Assembly (NCBI RefSeq): GCF_009711205.1
Contig: NZ_WMIG01000003.1
Location: forward strand, 1 to 64,000
Length of the DNA: 64,000 nt
Direction: 5' to 3'
Origin: Paracoccus litorisediminis
GTDB taxonomy: Bacteria > Pseudomonadota > Alphaproteobacteria > Rhodobacterales > Rhodobacteraceae
The notes below the pieces were generated by a model. It was not told the DNA's origin. It did no database searches and was given only the letters and a program-made list of their open reading frames with translations. Each line of letters starts with the position of its first letter. The first letter of the stretch is position 1. A program made the position numbers and the translations under genes. This document shows, one piece after another, positions 34,877 through 44,075 of the stretch.

Positions 34877-35971
34877 ACATGTCGTCCCCGCGAGGTCGGA
34901 CGGGTTGCGGATCAGACATCCCTCTCCGGCAAGACATGTCATGGGATCGTCAGAGCATGCGGTTATTCACACATAATCCGATAAAAGCTTGGTATATGCA
35001 GATAACATAGCGTTGTATGGTGAGCGACATTTATAAACGATATGACAGTCATCGCCTATAAGTTCACAGAACTATGACCAATACTCGGATCGGCTCCAGT
35101 TGAGAGAACTTTTAGTCGACCCGATATAGATTATAGGGTGACCCGAACGTGTCTGATTATGTTGCGCCACAGTGATTTAAACCGGCGTCAAACGTATCTC
35201 CTTCGTGATGCAATCTAAGGGGATATGTATCCGTATAATATCGCATAGCTATTTTCAGATTAATCTCATGCACCGTCAGGAATGTCCGTGAACATGATGT
35301 CCAGTAGATGCTGTGGTCACTTTCGGCTTTTGATCAGGTCGGCATTCTGCGTGAGGTAGTTCTGGATAAGTGTCTTTTCGAGATCGCGACATCGACCTGA
35401 TCGCCCCCTCGCGAATTGCCTGAGCAAGGAGGTATCTACCTTTGGGATAATATTTTTCGTATCCTTGATGAGAAATTGCATTCTCATCACCAAAATATTG
35501 GGCCGTGATTTCTTTAATAATAGCAATGGCCTCTGGTGTGCCCGAGAGGCTGGCGGCACCCAACTTTGAGTCTATATAGGATTCAAAACTCGGCCGAGAC
35601 CTCGTCGGCAGCAGCAGCCTCGCTCCCCTACCCTACTACCACGACCGAGCCCGTCGGCTACCTTCATGGGCTAGCCGCGCCAGACCTACCGGCCTAGACC
35701 TTGGCCGCAGCCACCAGCGCCGAACTCACCAGAAGACAGAACCTTGGCAAAGGCCTTCCGGGCAGCATCAGGCTCGCCCTGGTTGGTAAGGTCGACCATA
35801 ATTCATTGAAATGAACGCCACCCACCCGGCACCCGTCGGGGGCTTACGGGGTTATGTCTCGCTTATCATTAAGTATGATTCAGCGCGTGGAAACCGGTAA
35901 GTATTGTTGAGGCCCCTGCCCTGGGAAATGGCCACACACCAACTTTCGGTTGCTTCTTTGATGTCGGCAAC
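34877..35971. other. AT-richer gene-poor gap with unidentified coding remnants
   Basis: Composition drops visibly below the surrounding GC level, especially at 34960-35560. On the minus strand 35570-35320 an eroded frame reads GAASLSGTPEAIAIIKEITA, YFGDENAISHQGYEKYYPKG and, after a shift, LEKTLIQNYLTQNADLIKSR; I do not recognise it. A 36-codon frame at 35799-35690 and a stretch after the vapC stop are likewise unassigned. Foreign origin with later decay is likely. Confidence 0.45.
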
Positions 35972-36350
35972 TCATGCAAGATCGGTCTGCGAAAAATCGT
36001 CACCCTCATGCAACTGTGGAACGTCGAGCACCTTGGCACAGGCATTGGAGAAAGCGTCGCCCTATTGATTTGCGCAGGATGTCCAACCACCTTCCCATAC
36101 CGCGCAAGAGCTCTGCTCGCAGCTATCCCGACATCGGAACTAATGTCGATTTCGAGTGCTCCGAGCGCCACAATGAGATCATGAACGAGATCGGTGACGA
36201 TCCTGAAATCATCTTCGCTTGCAGGCTCCTACCCCGCCCCTGAACGCGTATTCGCACTAAGGCAAGCACTGCCTCATGACGCAAGATCGGCGGAAATTGC
36301 ACGTCAGTCCGCCCCGCCTCAATAGCCCACATGAAATCAAGCAAACACCC
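35972..36350 (-). pseudogene. vapC: VapC-type PIN-domain toxin pseudogene
   Basis: Reading frames joined in order give an acidic N-terminal part (AIEAGRTDVQFPPILRHEAV, LALVRIRVQ), the middle [20 protein letters not shown] with [10 protein letters not shown], and the diagnostic C-terminus [26 protein letters not shown] and DDFSQTDLA with a stop at 35974-35972. The HPA.LNfGD.fsyA.AK and kGdDF.qTD patterns are specific to VapC ribonucleases. At least two frame changes (near 36215 and 36050) and no clear start show that it is dead. No intact antitoxin gene is seen upstream. Confidence 0.75.
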
Positions 36351-36461
36351 CCGGTCCGAACTGCCGTGGAACCATGACGGTTTAGTATCGGCGTGACGAG
36401 CGAAGTGCAAAGTTCCGCCTCAACTCGATTGAGTGGCCATCGGACCGGTTCTGATAATGGA

Positions 36462-36488
36462 GAGGGGGCAGACACGGTCCGCCCCCTC
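36462..36488 (-). terminator. Hairpin after tctA
   Basis: GAGGGGGC (36462-36469) and GCCCCCTC (36481-36488) pair, with further inner pairing around a CCGTG-type loop. It lies 30 bp beyond the last gene of the leftward transporter operon. No U-run; probably the operon terminator. Confidence 0.5.
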
Positions 36489-36517
36489 ATACTTAACCTT
36501 GTAACTCGTTTCGCCTA

Positions 36518-38026
36518 TTAAGCCTCTTCTTCCTGAAAGGCTTCTTCTCGGGTGCGGCGGAAGGAGGGAAGGATCATCAGGGCCAGCAGGATCACCGTGG
36601 CGATCAGCATCACCAGGCTGATCGGGCGCTCGACGAAAATACTGGGGTCGCCCTGGGTGATTAGCAACGTCCGGCGCAGGTTCGATTCCAGCAACGGCCC
36701 CAGAACAAAGCCCAGAAGCAGCGGCCCCGGCTCGCATTTTGCTTTGCGGAAGGCATAGCCCAGCAGTCCAAAGCCAGCAGCCAGGATCACGTCGAAGATG
36801 CGGTTGTTCATCGAATAGACGCCGATGCAGCAAAACAGCAGGATCGCCGGATAGAGCAGCCGGTAGGGCACCGTCAGCAGCTTCACCCACAGCCCGATCA
36901 TCGGCAGGTTGATGACGACCAGCAGCAGGTTGCCGATCCACATGCTGGCGACGAGGCCCCAGAAGATCTCGGGCTGGTTGGTCAGCACGGTCGGGCCGGG
37001 GGTGATGCCGTGGATCATGAAGGCCGACAGCATCATCGCCATCATGTTGTTCGACGGAATTCCCAGCGTCAGCAGCGGGATGAAGGATGATTGCGCGGCG
37101 GCATTGTTGGCGGCTTCGGGGGCGGCCACGCCCTCGACCACGCCGGTGCCGAATTTCTCGGGGTGTTTTGAGACCCTCTTTTCCAGCGAATAGGCGCTGA
37201 ACGAGGCCAGCGTCGCGCCGCCGCCGGGAAGCAGACCCAGAAGCGTGCCGATCCCCGTGCCGCGAAGGACCGCCGCCCAGGAATTGTGGAAATCCTCACG
37301 CGTGGGCCACAGGCGTGACAGGGGCGCCAGTTTTACGCCTTCGGAGCCGGTGCGTTCCAGATTGGCGATGATCTCGGAAAAGCCAAAGATGCCGATGGCG
37401 ATGACGATGAAGTCGATGCCGTCGAACAGTTCGATCGCCCCAAAGGTCAGCCGCTCGGCCCCGGTCGCCTGATCCGTGCCGACCATGCCCAGAAGAAGCC
37501 CGATCAGGATCATGCCAATGGCCTTCAGAACCGGCCCGCTGGCCAGGATCGTCGCGGCCAGAAGGCCGAAGACCATCAGCGAGACATATTCGGCAGGGCC
37601 GAAGGACAGCGCAAAGCTGGACAGCGTCGGCCCGGCCACGGCGATGGCAAATGTCGCGACGGTGCCCGCAAAGAACGAGCCGAGCGCCGCTACGGCAAGC
37701 GCCGCCCCGGCCCGGCCCTGTCGCGCCATCTGATAGCCGTCGAGTGTCGTCACGACCGCCGAAGCCTCGCCCGGCAGGTTGACCAGCACGGCCGTGGTCG
37801 ATCCCCCGTATTGCGCGCCGTAATAGATGCCCGACAGCATGATGATCCCCGCCAGCGGTGGCAGGAAGAACGTGATCGGCAGCAGAACGGCGATGGTCGC
37901 GGTCGGGCCGATGCCGGGCAGGACGCCGATCAGCGTGCCAAGCAGTGCGCCCAACAGGCAGAAGGCCAGGTTCGCGGGCGTGATCGCCTCGCTGAAGCCG
38001 AGAAAAAGCAGGTCAACGAATGTCAT
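36518..38026 (-). CDS. tctA: Tripartite tricarboxylate transporter, large permease TctA
   Basis: 502-residue membrane protein of the TctA family with about 11-12 helices. The conserved first domain motif GTLIGVLPGIGPTATIAVLL and its repeat GTLLGLLPGGGATLASF are both present, as is GIPSNNMMAMMLSAF. Uses an ion gradient to import carboxylates delivered by TctC. Last gene of the five-gene leftward operon starting at 41200. Confidence 0.95.
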   Translation of the reverse strand: MTFVDLLFLGFSEAITPANLAFCLLGALLGTLIGVLPGIGPTATIAVLLPITFFLPPLAGIIMLSGIYYGAQYGGSTTAVLVNLPGEASAVVTTLDGYQMARQGRAGAALAVAALGSFFAGTVATFAIAVAGPTLSSFALSFGPAEYVSLMVFGLLAATILASGPVLKAIGMILIGLLLGMVGTDQATGAERLTFGAIELFDGIDFIVIAIGIFGFSEIIANLERTGSEGVKLAPLSRLWPTREDFHNSWAAVLRGTGIGTLLGLLPGGGATLASFSAYSLEKRVSKHPEKFGTGVVEGVAAPEAANNAAAQSSFIPLLTLGIPSNNMMAMMLSAFMIHGITPGPTVLTNQPEIFWGLVASMWIGNLLLVVINLPMIGLWVKLLTVPYRLLYPAILLFCCIGVYSMNNRIFDVILAAGFGLLGYAFRKAKCEPGPLLLGFVLGPLLESNLRRTLLITQGDPSIFVERPISLVMLIATVILLALMILPSFRRTREEAFQEEEA

Positions 38027-38053
38027 TCGATCCTCCCCAGGCGATGACGGTTG

Positions 38054-38515
38054 TCAGAAGGGCCACAGGGGGACTTGCACGCCCAACCCGTAGACAAAGA
38101 CCAGGGCTCCGAACAGCGTCAGCCCGGCTGCCAAGGACAGCACATGGCGCCATTTGCCACCCGGATCGGCAAGCGAGCCGGCGATGACCAGCCACAGCGA
38201 GGCCAGTACGAAGCCCGCATGTGTGGCCGCAAAGGCAAAGCCGACAACGGCGATGGTAATCACCAGAAGTGGCCGCAGCCGGATCGCCTCGATCGCCTGC
38301 GCGGGCCGTTTCAGGGCAGGCAGGCCGACGGCCAGACCGACGGCGATCAGCAGCAGGCAGACCACGCGCGGCAGAAAGCCCGGCCCCATCTGCGCAAGCG
38401 TGCCGAAGTCGAGGCCCCGGCTCATCCACAGGCCAAGCGCGCCAAAGCCGATGAACAGGCCCGCTGACAGCAGGTCGGGCCCGTCGCCTTTTGCGGTGTC
38501 CTGAAGGCGGGCCAT
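38054..38515 (-). CDS. tctB: Tripartite tricarboxylate transporter, small subunit TctB
   Basis: 153-residue protein with four hydrophobic helices and the TctB-typical MGPGFLPRVVCLLLIAVGL. Sequence is poorly conserved in this family, so position between tctC and tctA is part of the evidence. The start codon overlaps the tctC stop by one base (TAATG). Confidence 0.9.
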   Translation of the reverse strand: MARLQDTAKGDGPDLLSAGLFIGFGALGLWMSRGLDFGTLAQMGPGFLPRVVCLLLIAVGLAVGLPALKRPAQAIEAIRLRPLLVITIAVVGFAFAATHAGFVLASLWLVIAGSLADPGGKWRHVLSLAAGLTLFGALVFVYGLGVQVPLWPF

Positions 38516-39471
38516 TACTGGCCGCCCTCGATCATCTTGAAGATTTCGGTAAAGCGCTCCAGCCGTGCAGGCATGTCGGCCTGCCAGTCCTTGCCGGACT
38601 TGAAGGACAGGGGCAGCGCCTGTTGCTTGGCTTTTTCCTGAAACTCGGGGTTGGCCAGCGCGGTATCGACGGCGGTAGCCAGCTTTGCGCGGATATCCTC
38701 AGGCACGTCACAGCGCGCGGCAAGGCCACGTTCGGACGACATCAGCACGTCGAAGCCTTGTTCCTTGGCGGTCGGCAGGTCGGGGGCCAAGGTCGAGCGC
38801 TGCTCGGCGAATTGTGCCAAGGCGCGGAAGGACGACCGATCGCTGGTGGTGTATTCGCCGACATTCAGGCCGATCATCGCGACATGGCCGCCCAGCAGCG
38901 CGGTCTTGGCCTCGTTCGCGCCGCCAAAGGGCACCGCGGTCAGGTCGATCCCGGCAGCCTGCTCCAGTTGCAGCATCGCCAGATGTTCGTCGGTGCCCAC
39001 ACCCGTGGTGCCGACCGAGACGGCGCCGGGGTTCGCCTTGGCAAAGGCCACCAGATCGGTCAGCGACTTATACTCAGAACCCGCCTGGACGATGAACGTG
39101 CCGGGGTCTTCGACAATGCGGGCGATCGGGCAGATATCGGCGGGATCATAGCGCAGCTTGCGCCCGATCTGCATGGTCAGGAAGCCCGGCGTATTCAGCG
39201 ACGACACCGTGTAGCCGTCGGGGCGGGCCTGCGACAGCGCGGTATAGGCGATCTCGCCCGAGGCGCCGGGACGATTCAGCACCGGGAACTGCGCATCCAG
39301 CTCGGTCTCAAGGAACGGCGCCAGAGTGCGCAGCATGATGTCCGTGCCGCCGCCGGGTGCAAAGGCCACGATCAGCTCGATCGGGCGGTCTGTCGGCCAA
39401 TCGGCCAAGGCGGCGCCTGTCCCGGCCGCCAAAAGGGTCGCGGTCAGGACCGCAGTCTTCGTGATCGTCAT
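38515..39471 (-). CDS. tctC: Tripartite tricarboxylate transporter substrate-binding protein TctC (Bug family)
   Basis: 318-residue periplasmic binding protein with signal peptide (MTITKTAVLTATLLAAGTGA ending ALADW) and the Bug-family landmarks RPIELIVAFAPGGGTDIMLR, VLNRPGASGEIAY and DPADICPIARI. Ligands in this family are carboxylates, commonly dicarboxylates and aromatic acids; two beta-strand loops binding a carboxylate are conserved. First transporter gene after the RraA-like gene. Confidence 0.93.
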   Translation of the reverse strand: MTITKTAVLTATLLAAGTGAALADWPTDRPIELIVAFAPGGGTDIMLRTLAPFLETELDAQFPVLNRPGASGEIAYTALSQARPDGYTVSSLNTPGFLTMQIGRKLRYDPADICPIARIVEDPGTFIVQAGSEYKSLTDLVAFAKANPGAVSVGTTGVGTDEHLAMLQLEQAAGIDLTAVPFGGANEAKTALLGGHVAMIGLNVGEYTTSDRSSFRALAQFAEQRSTLAPDLPTAKEQGFDVLMSSERGLAARCDVPEDIRAKLATAVDTALANPEFQEKAKQQALPLSFKSGKDWQADMPARLERFTEIFKMIEGGQ

Positions 39472-39502
39472 GATTATCTCCTCCCAGAAATCTCGCCTGC
39501 GC

Positions 39503-40186
39503 TCAGTTGCCCTCGGGCATGGCGCAACCCAGTCGTTTCAACGCGGCATCCACCCATGACCGGTCGTTGGTCCCGGCCTCGATAGCGGCCATCTGTCTGG
39601 CCTCGGCATCCTGCTTTGCGGCGGTCTTTGCATAGACCTCTTCGGCCGCGTCAATGGGCACGGCAAGAACACCGTCGCTGTCACCCAGCATCAGATCGCC
39701 CGGATGGATCACCATGCCATCCAAGGCAATGGGTACGTTGATCTCTCCGGGGCCGTCCTTGTAGGGGCCGCGATGCGTGATGCCCACGGCAAAAACCGGC
39801 AGGTTCATCGCGATGAACTGGTCCGCATCGCGGATCGCACCGTTCAGCACAAAGCCCGCCACGCCGCGCCGGATCGCATAGGCCAGCATCAATTCGCCCA
39901 TCAGCGAGTTGGTCAGATCGCCGCCGGCATCGACCACGATCACGTCGCCCGGCTGCGCCATGTCGATGGCCTTGTGCAGCATCAGGTTGTCACCCGGCCG
40001 CGCCTTGACGGTCAGTGCCGGACCCGCCAACACGCCCTCGCGGTGCATCTTGATCAGCCGAGGCCCGCCGGCAGTCATGCGATGCATGCTGTCGCTGACA
40101 TTGGCGACGGGCAGTCTGGCGAACTTGGCGACCAGATCGCTTGATACGCTGTGTTCGCGGTTGAGGATGCGAAATCCCGTGGACAT
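39503..40186 (-). CDS. RraA-like / 4-hydroxy-4-methyl-2-oxoglutarate aldolase family protein
   Basis: 227-residue protein of the RraA/HMG-aldolase fold. The signature GDVIVVDAGGDLTNSLMGEL, followed by AIRRGVAGFVLNGAIRDADQ, includes the G-x-R-D motif (RD) that binds divalent metal and substrate in the aldolases. Members cleave 4-hydroxy-4-methyl-2-oxoglutarate or 4-carboxy-4-hydroxy-2-oxoadipate to pyruvate, or decarboxylate oxaloacetate; other members bind RNase E. The operon with a carboxylate transporter and a hydroxyacid dehydrogenase favours the aldolase/decarboxylase role. Confidence 0.88.
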   Translation of the reverse strand: MSTGFRILNREHSVSSDLVAKFARLPVANVSDSMHRMTAGGPRLIKMHREGVLAGPALTVKARPGDNLMLHKAIDMAQPGDVIVVDAGGDLTNSLMGELMLAYAIRRGVAGFVLNGAIRDADQFIAMNLPVFAVGITHRGPYKDGPGEINVPIALDGMVIHPGDLMLGDSDGVLAVPIDAAEEVYAKTAAKQDAEARQMAAIEAGTNDRSWVDAALKRLGCAMPEGN

Positions 40187-40204
40187 GATTTTCCCTCCCA
40201 GATG

Positions 40205-41200
40205 TCAGGCGTCTGATTTGCCGTGCGCCAGCGCCGGGCCGTTGATGATGCGGGCGGGCGGCACCGGGCGACCCGCCAGAATGTCGATGATGCCTTGGGC
40301 GGCCTCGACGCCGACGCGGGTATTGGCGGCCTCGGTCACGCCGCCGATATGCGGGGTCAGGACCAGACGCGGTTCGGACCAGAATGGATGGTCGGCAGCG
40401 GGCGGTTCCTGAGCAAAGCTGTCGAGACCCGCCCCGGCGATGCGCCCCTCGGCCAGCGCGGCGGACAAGGCAGCCTCATCGATCAATGCGCCGCGGGCGG
40501 TATTGATGATGATCGCGCCGGGCTTCATCAGGGTCAGCCGTTCAGCATTGATCATGGCCCGCGTCTCGGGCGTCAGGGGCGCGTGCAGGCTGATGACGTC
40601 GCAGCGCGACACCAGATCGTCCAGGCTCTCGATCCGGGTGACGCCGGTTTCCATGAACGCCGCATCGGACGCGAAGGGGTCATAGGCATAGACCTCCATC
40701 CCGAAGGCCTTGGCAAAGACCGCCGTCTGCCGCGCGATAGCACCAAAGGCGACCAGCCCGATGCTGGACCCCGCCAGTTCGCGCCCCTTGAAGCCCGGCT
40801 TTTCCCAACGGCCAGCGCGCAGTCCCGCATCCAAAGGCACCAGCTTCTTGGCCACCGCGAAAAGCAGCGCCATCGCATGTTCCGCGACCGACACGGCATT
40901 GGCGCCCGTCGCGACCAGCACCGGCACGCCATAGCTGCTGGCCAGCGCGATATTGATATTGTCCACGCCGACGCCGTGCTTGGAAATGACGCGCAGATCC
41001 GGCGCGGCCTCGAAGACAGGGGCATCGATGCGGCCCATACGTGAGATGATCCCCACGGGACGCGCGCCACGGACGGCGTCGATCAACCCATCGCCCTGAC
41101 TGTAGGCAGGCACATAGACAGGTTCGAGACCTGCTGCCTCAAGCAACGTGACCGCGGTCGGCGCAAGGCTCGGGCCGGTTATCAGAACTTTGTCGGTCAT
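40205..41200 (-). CDS. D-isomer-specific 2-hydroxyacid dehydrogenase
   Basis: 331-residue NAD-dependent dehydrogenase of the PGDH/hydroxypyruvate reductase type. Catalytic segment ISKHGVGVDNINIALA, Rossmann motif GLVAFGAIARQTAVFAKAFG, and the NTARGALIDEAAL active-site Arg region; the Glu and His of the acid-base pair fall in GLDSFAQEPP and LTPHIGG. ATG 41200 has an AGGGGGAG ribosome binding site; the extra 41 residues of the longer frame have no homology and overlap the LysR control region. First gene of the tct operon, likely oxidising the imported hydroxyacid or reducing its keto product. Confidence 0.92.
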   Translation of the reverse strand: MTDKVLITGPSLAPTAVTLLEAAGLEPVYVPAYSQGDGLIDAVRGARPVGIISRMGRIDAPVFEAAPDLRVISKHGVGVDNINIALASSYGVPVLVATGANAVSVAEHAMALLFAVAKKLVPLDAGLRAGRWEKPGFKGRELAGSSIGLVAFGAIARQTAVFAKAFGMEVYAYDPFASDAAFMETGVTRIESLDDLVSRCDVISLHAPLTPETRAMINAERLTLMKPGAIIINTARGALIDEAALSAALAEGRIAGAGLDSFAQEPPAADHPFWSEPRLVLTPHIGGVTEAANTRVGVEAAQGIIDILAGRPVPPARIINGPALAHGKSDA

Positions 41201-41261
41201 TTCTCCCCCTTGGTCAGCGCAGGCATGGCCGCGCCGATAGATCAGAGTGAATACCAGTAGA

Positions 41262-41272
41262 TTTTCTGAAAA
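41262..41272. promoter_or_regulatory. Candidate site in the LysR/hydroxyacid dehydrogenase divergent gap
   Basis: TTTTCTGAAAA is an 11-bp palindrome in the 115-bp gap between the two divergent starts. LysR proteins often bind such AT-rich dyads, but there is no direct support beyond position. Confidence 0.25.
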
Positions 41273-41315
41273 AAAGCGCTTAATTCTGGATATGATCTTA
41301 AGGAAATCTGGAATA

Positions 41316-42206
41316 GTGGACACGCGTCAGCTTAAGACACTGTTGGCCGTCGTGGAGTTCGGCAGCTTTTCGCGTGCAGCGGATGCCGTTCACCTGACGG
41401 TTTCTGCCGTGAGCCAGCAAATCCAGGCCCTCGAGCAGGAAGTCGGGGCGTCCTTGTTCGACCGGACATCGCGGCCCGCAGGTTTGACGGCGGCCGGGCA
41501 GCAGATGGCGGAACTGGCCGATCAACTGGTCCGAGCGGCTGAAAACGCCATCGACGCGATCTCGGGTCGCAAGCTGATCGGGACGCTGTCGATCGGTTCG
41601 GTGCGCACCAGCGCCCTGTCGCTGCTGCCCCGCGCCATGGTCAAGATGAATGCCACACATCCCGACCTGCACATCAAGCTGCGGGTCGCCTCATCAGAGA
41701 CGCTGTTGCAGGATGTCCTTGCCGGTCGTATCGACGCGGCCATGATCGCCGAGCACGGAAATTTTCCGTCTGCTCTGCGCTGGCGCCCCTTCATGCGAGA
41801 GCCGCTTTGGGTCATCGCGCCCCCGGGATCGCCACCCTTGTCCGCCAAGACGTTCTTGACGACCTATCCGTTCATCCGCTTTCGCGCCAATGTGCCGCTC
41901 GCGCATATTGTCGACCTGGAACTTGCCCGCCTCAACCTGACATTGAACGAGGTGGCCGAAATCGACACGATCGCCGCCATCACGTCTTGTGTCGCCAATG
42001 GCCTGGGCGTCTCTGTCGTGCCGCAAGTTGCCATCGACGACACCGCCGCGGAACTTGTTCGGACCCCCTTTGGCGATCCGCAAATGTTCCGGCAGATCGG
42101 TCTGGTCGAGCGCCGCAGCGCTTCGCGGGTCGTGCTGATCGCGGAACTTCACAGACTGCTGGTCGAGATCTGTGGTCCGAACGGAGTTTCGAGCGACCCC
42201 CAGTAA
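41316..42206 (+). CDS. LysR-family transcriptional regulator of the tct operon
   Basis: 296-residue LysR protein starting at GTG 41316, giving VDTRQLKTLLAVVEFGSFSR, the standard length before the helix-turn-helix (AVHLTVSAVSQQIQALEQEV); AAGGA at 41300-41304 supports it, while an earlier ATG at 41292 would add 8 residues. The C-terminal effector domain shows DLHIKLRVASSETLLQDVLA and VAEIDTIAAITSCVANGLGV. It is divergent from the dehydrogenase-RraA-TctCBA operon, so it is the probable activator, with the imported carboxylate or its product as co-inducer. Confidence 0.9.
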   Translation: MDTRQLKTLLAVVEFGSFSRAADAVHLTVSAVSQQIQALEQEVGASLFDRTSRPAGLTAAGQQMAELADQLVRAAENAIDAISGRKLIGTLSIGSVRTSALSLLPRAMVKMNATHPDLHIKLRVASSETLLQDVLAGRIDAAMIAEHGNFPSALRWRPFMREPLWVIAPPGSPPLSAKTFLTTYPFIRFRANVPLAHIVDLELARLNLTLNEVAEIDTIAAITSCVANGLGVSVVPQVAIDDTAAELVRTPFGDPQMFRQIGLVERRSASRVVLIAELHRLLVEICGPNGVSSDPQ

Positions 42207-42530
42207 CAGCAGCCACTCTGAGATACTGTATGCCCTTCACCCGCGACGGGCATAGCGAACATACTGGACCTAGCAAGCTGCGGTGCTGCGGCCTGATACC
42301 TCCCCGACCGGAAACTATGGGTCGCCCTGTTCCGCGCGACCTCCGACTGGCCCAGACGGCCATAACTGGCCGGGCTTCATCTGAACCCTTGAGCATAGCC
42401 ACGAAGGCTCAGGCCTATGGACGTGCTTAAGTCTGAGAGAGACCTTTACCTAGGGTAGCCGCCGTTCGAGCGCCCCCGAGAAGCTGCGGACCACGGGGTC
42501 AGAAACTCGGTGGTTGTGCGTCGCTGGGGC
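42207..42530. other. Gene-free stretch after LysR
   Basis: No supported gene or structured element seen. It adjoins an IS3 remnant and is probably scar DNA. Confidence 0.35.
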
Positions 42531-42800
42531 GGGGCACCGGGTCCGCTGCATCGTTGGCGGCGGCTCATGCTCCAAGCATGTTTCGACGGCAAGCTGATCA
42601 CCATGCGATCCAACCCGCGCTGGTGCTTGGATGGATGCGAGATCATCGGGTGGAACGGTGCCAAGGCCTTCCCAACCCTGAAATATGACTACATTCAGAT
42701 CACGCATTGCAGGACGCCGGCGTGGTCCTCGGGTTGCTCAGGGGATGGATCGAGGATTACAACGACGTCCACCCGAACTCTGGTGAACGGGGCAGGACCA
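42531..42800 (+). mobile_element. IS3-family (IS2-like) OrfB remnant with internal deletion
   Basis: Frames read DGKLITMRSNPRWCLDGCEI (the stretch before the first catalytic Asp in IS2-like OrfB), then jump to TLKYDYIQI, and after a frame change DAGVVLGLLRGWIEDYNDVH, close to the C-terminus. The catalytic core is lost. The remnant ends just before the LysE gene, whose start lies 13 bp on. Confidence 0.7.
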
Positions 42801-42812
42801 ATAAGGGCTTTT

Positions 42813-43388
42813 ATGGCAATAACGGCATTCGTTTTCGGTGTACTGGCCTTACTGCTTGCGCCTGGTCCGACCAACACCCTCATGGGGCTTGCCGGTGCCC
42901 AGGGAGGCCTCTCCCGTGTTGTTCGCCTGCTCCCTGCGGAACTCGCGGGATATGTTACAACTATACTGCCGCTGTCATTTCTTAGTGCCCAGCTTTTCCA
43001 AAGCTTTCCGGGCTTCGGCGTAGCCCTCAAGATTATTGCAGCGATCTGGATCGCGCTGCTCGCGATCAGGCTTTGGACTTCGTTATCACTTGGCAAGGGT
43101 GAGAGGGAAATCAGTGCCACGCGCGTCTACATCACAACGTGCTTGAATCCCAAGGCGCTTATCTTTGGACTTGTCCTGCTGCCTTCCCCGCAAAGCGCAG
43201 AGTTCGTACCTCGATTTGCGCTGTTTGGGGCGATGGTGATTGGTGTTGCGATGATATGGGGCGGCCTTGGCGTGGTGACGCAGCTATCCGCCGCCGGAAC
43301 CAAAAGACTGGCGATACTGCAACGGGTCGCGTCTGCATGGTTGCTGTTCGTGTCGCTGTCACTCATGTTCAACATCGTACGGACCTGA
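42813..43388 (+). CDS. LysE/RhtB-family exporter
   Basis: 191-residue membrane protein with about six helices. The family opening FVFGVLALLLAPGPTNTLMG contains the LysE hallmark APGPxN. TTCLNPKALIFGL, the second conserved Asn-Pro motif, is near residue 110. ATG 42813 has an AAGGG site; the longer frame is IS-derived. Exports amino acids or related small molecules. Slightly shorter than usual (about 205), but both motifs are present. Confidence 0.88.
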   Translation: MAITAFVFGVLALLLAPGPTNTLMGLAGAQGGLSRVVRLLPAELAGYVTTILPLSFLSAQLFQSFPGFGVALKIIAAIWIALLAIRLWTSLSLGKGEREISATRVYITTCLNPKALIFGLVLLPSPQSAEFVPRFALFGAMVIGVAMIWGGLGVVTQLSAAGTKRLAILQRVASAWLLFVSLSLMFNIVRT

Positions 43389-43559
43389 CCGGCAGCTTTG
43401 GAACGGCTGACGTGCCGGCGAAGGCCGCTGCAGGGTATCAGTGCTCCATCTTTGCCGTGGCATGCCGCCCGTGACGTCGTGTTGCGCCACTTCTGCAAGG
43501 GGTTGCCTTTGCGGCGGAATTGGCCAACCTCAAGCCCGCTCAACAGCGAGGAGATGGAT

Positions 43560-44075
43560 GTGTCACACGAGCGCCCGCCCTCGCCCGTTGAGGATGTCCC
43601 AGCCCCGGCTCGGCCGCTTGAGATCGTGGCCGCCCTTGGCACGGGTGGATTGCTGACGCTGATGCTGCTGTCGAACAGCACCATGGCGGCGCATACCACG
43701 CCGCTGTTTTCGTCGCTTACGGCGCATGCGGTCGGAAGCATCATCGCCGCGCTGGCCCTTTGCGCAGTCTGGCTTTTGCGGGGGACAGCGCGTGCCCTGC
43801 CCCGCCAAAACCGTGCGCCGTTATGGGCCTATCTTGGCGGCCTCTCAGGAGCGCTGACTGTGATGCTGACCTCGACCAGTGCGAACTCGGCGCTGGCATT
43901 GACCGGAACGCTGGCCATAGGCCTTGCCGGGCAGGTCGTTCTGGCGCTGGTTTTCGACCTGTTCGGGGCGATGGGGCTGGAAAGGCGGCGACCGCGAAAG
44001 CAGGACCTCATCGCGTTGCTGGCCATCATCGCGGGCGCGCTGCTCATCATCCTTGCGCGGGGATTGGGGGCATGA
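43560..44075 (+). CDS. Half-size DMT transporter subunit, YdcZ/DUF606-like (first of pair)
   Basis: 171-residue protein with five hydrophobic helices after a proline-rich cytoplasmic N-terminus. It matches the YdcZ-like branch of the drug/metabolite transporter superfamily (LSGALTVMLTSTSANSALAL, then GLAGQVVLALVFDLFGAMGL). GTG 43560 is preferred because AGGAG (43549-43553) lies 6 bp before it; the nearby ATG 43554 abuts the ribosome binding site directly. It overlaps the next, homologous gene by ATGA, so the two half-size proteins are made together and probably form a heterodimer. Confidence 0.82.
   Translation: MSHERPPSPVEDVPAPARPLEIVAALGTGGLLTLMLLSNSTMAAHTTPLFSSLTAHAVGSIIAALALCAVWLLRGTARALPRQNRAPLWAYLGGLSGALTVMLTSTSANSALALTGTLAIGLAGQVVLALVFDLFGAMGLERRRPRKQDLIALLAIIAGALLIILARGLGA

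Noticed and set aside
33269..34942. 557-codon minus-strand frame opposite the fused ABC ATPase
   Set aside because: Antisense artefact of a highly conserved gene; no ribosome binding site or recognisable domain.
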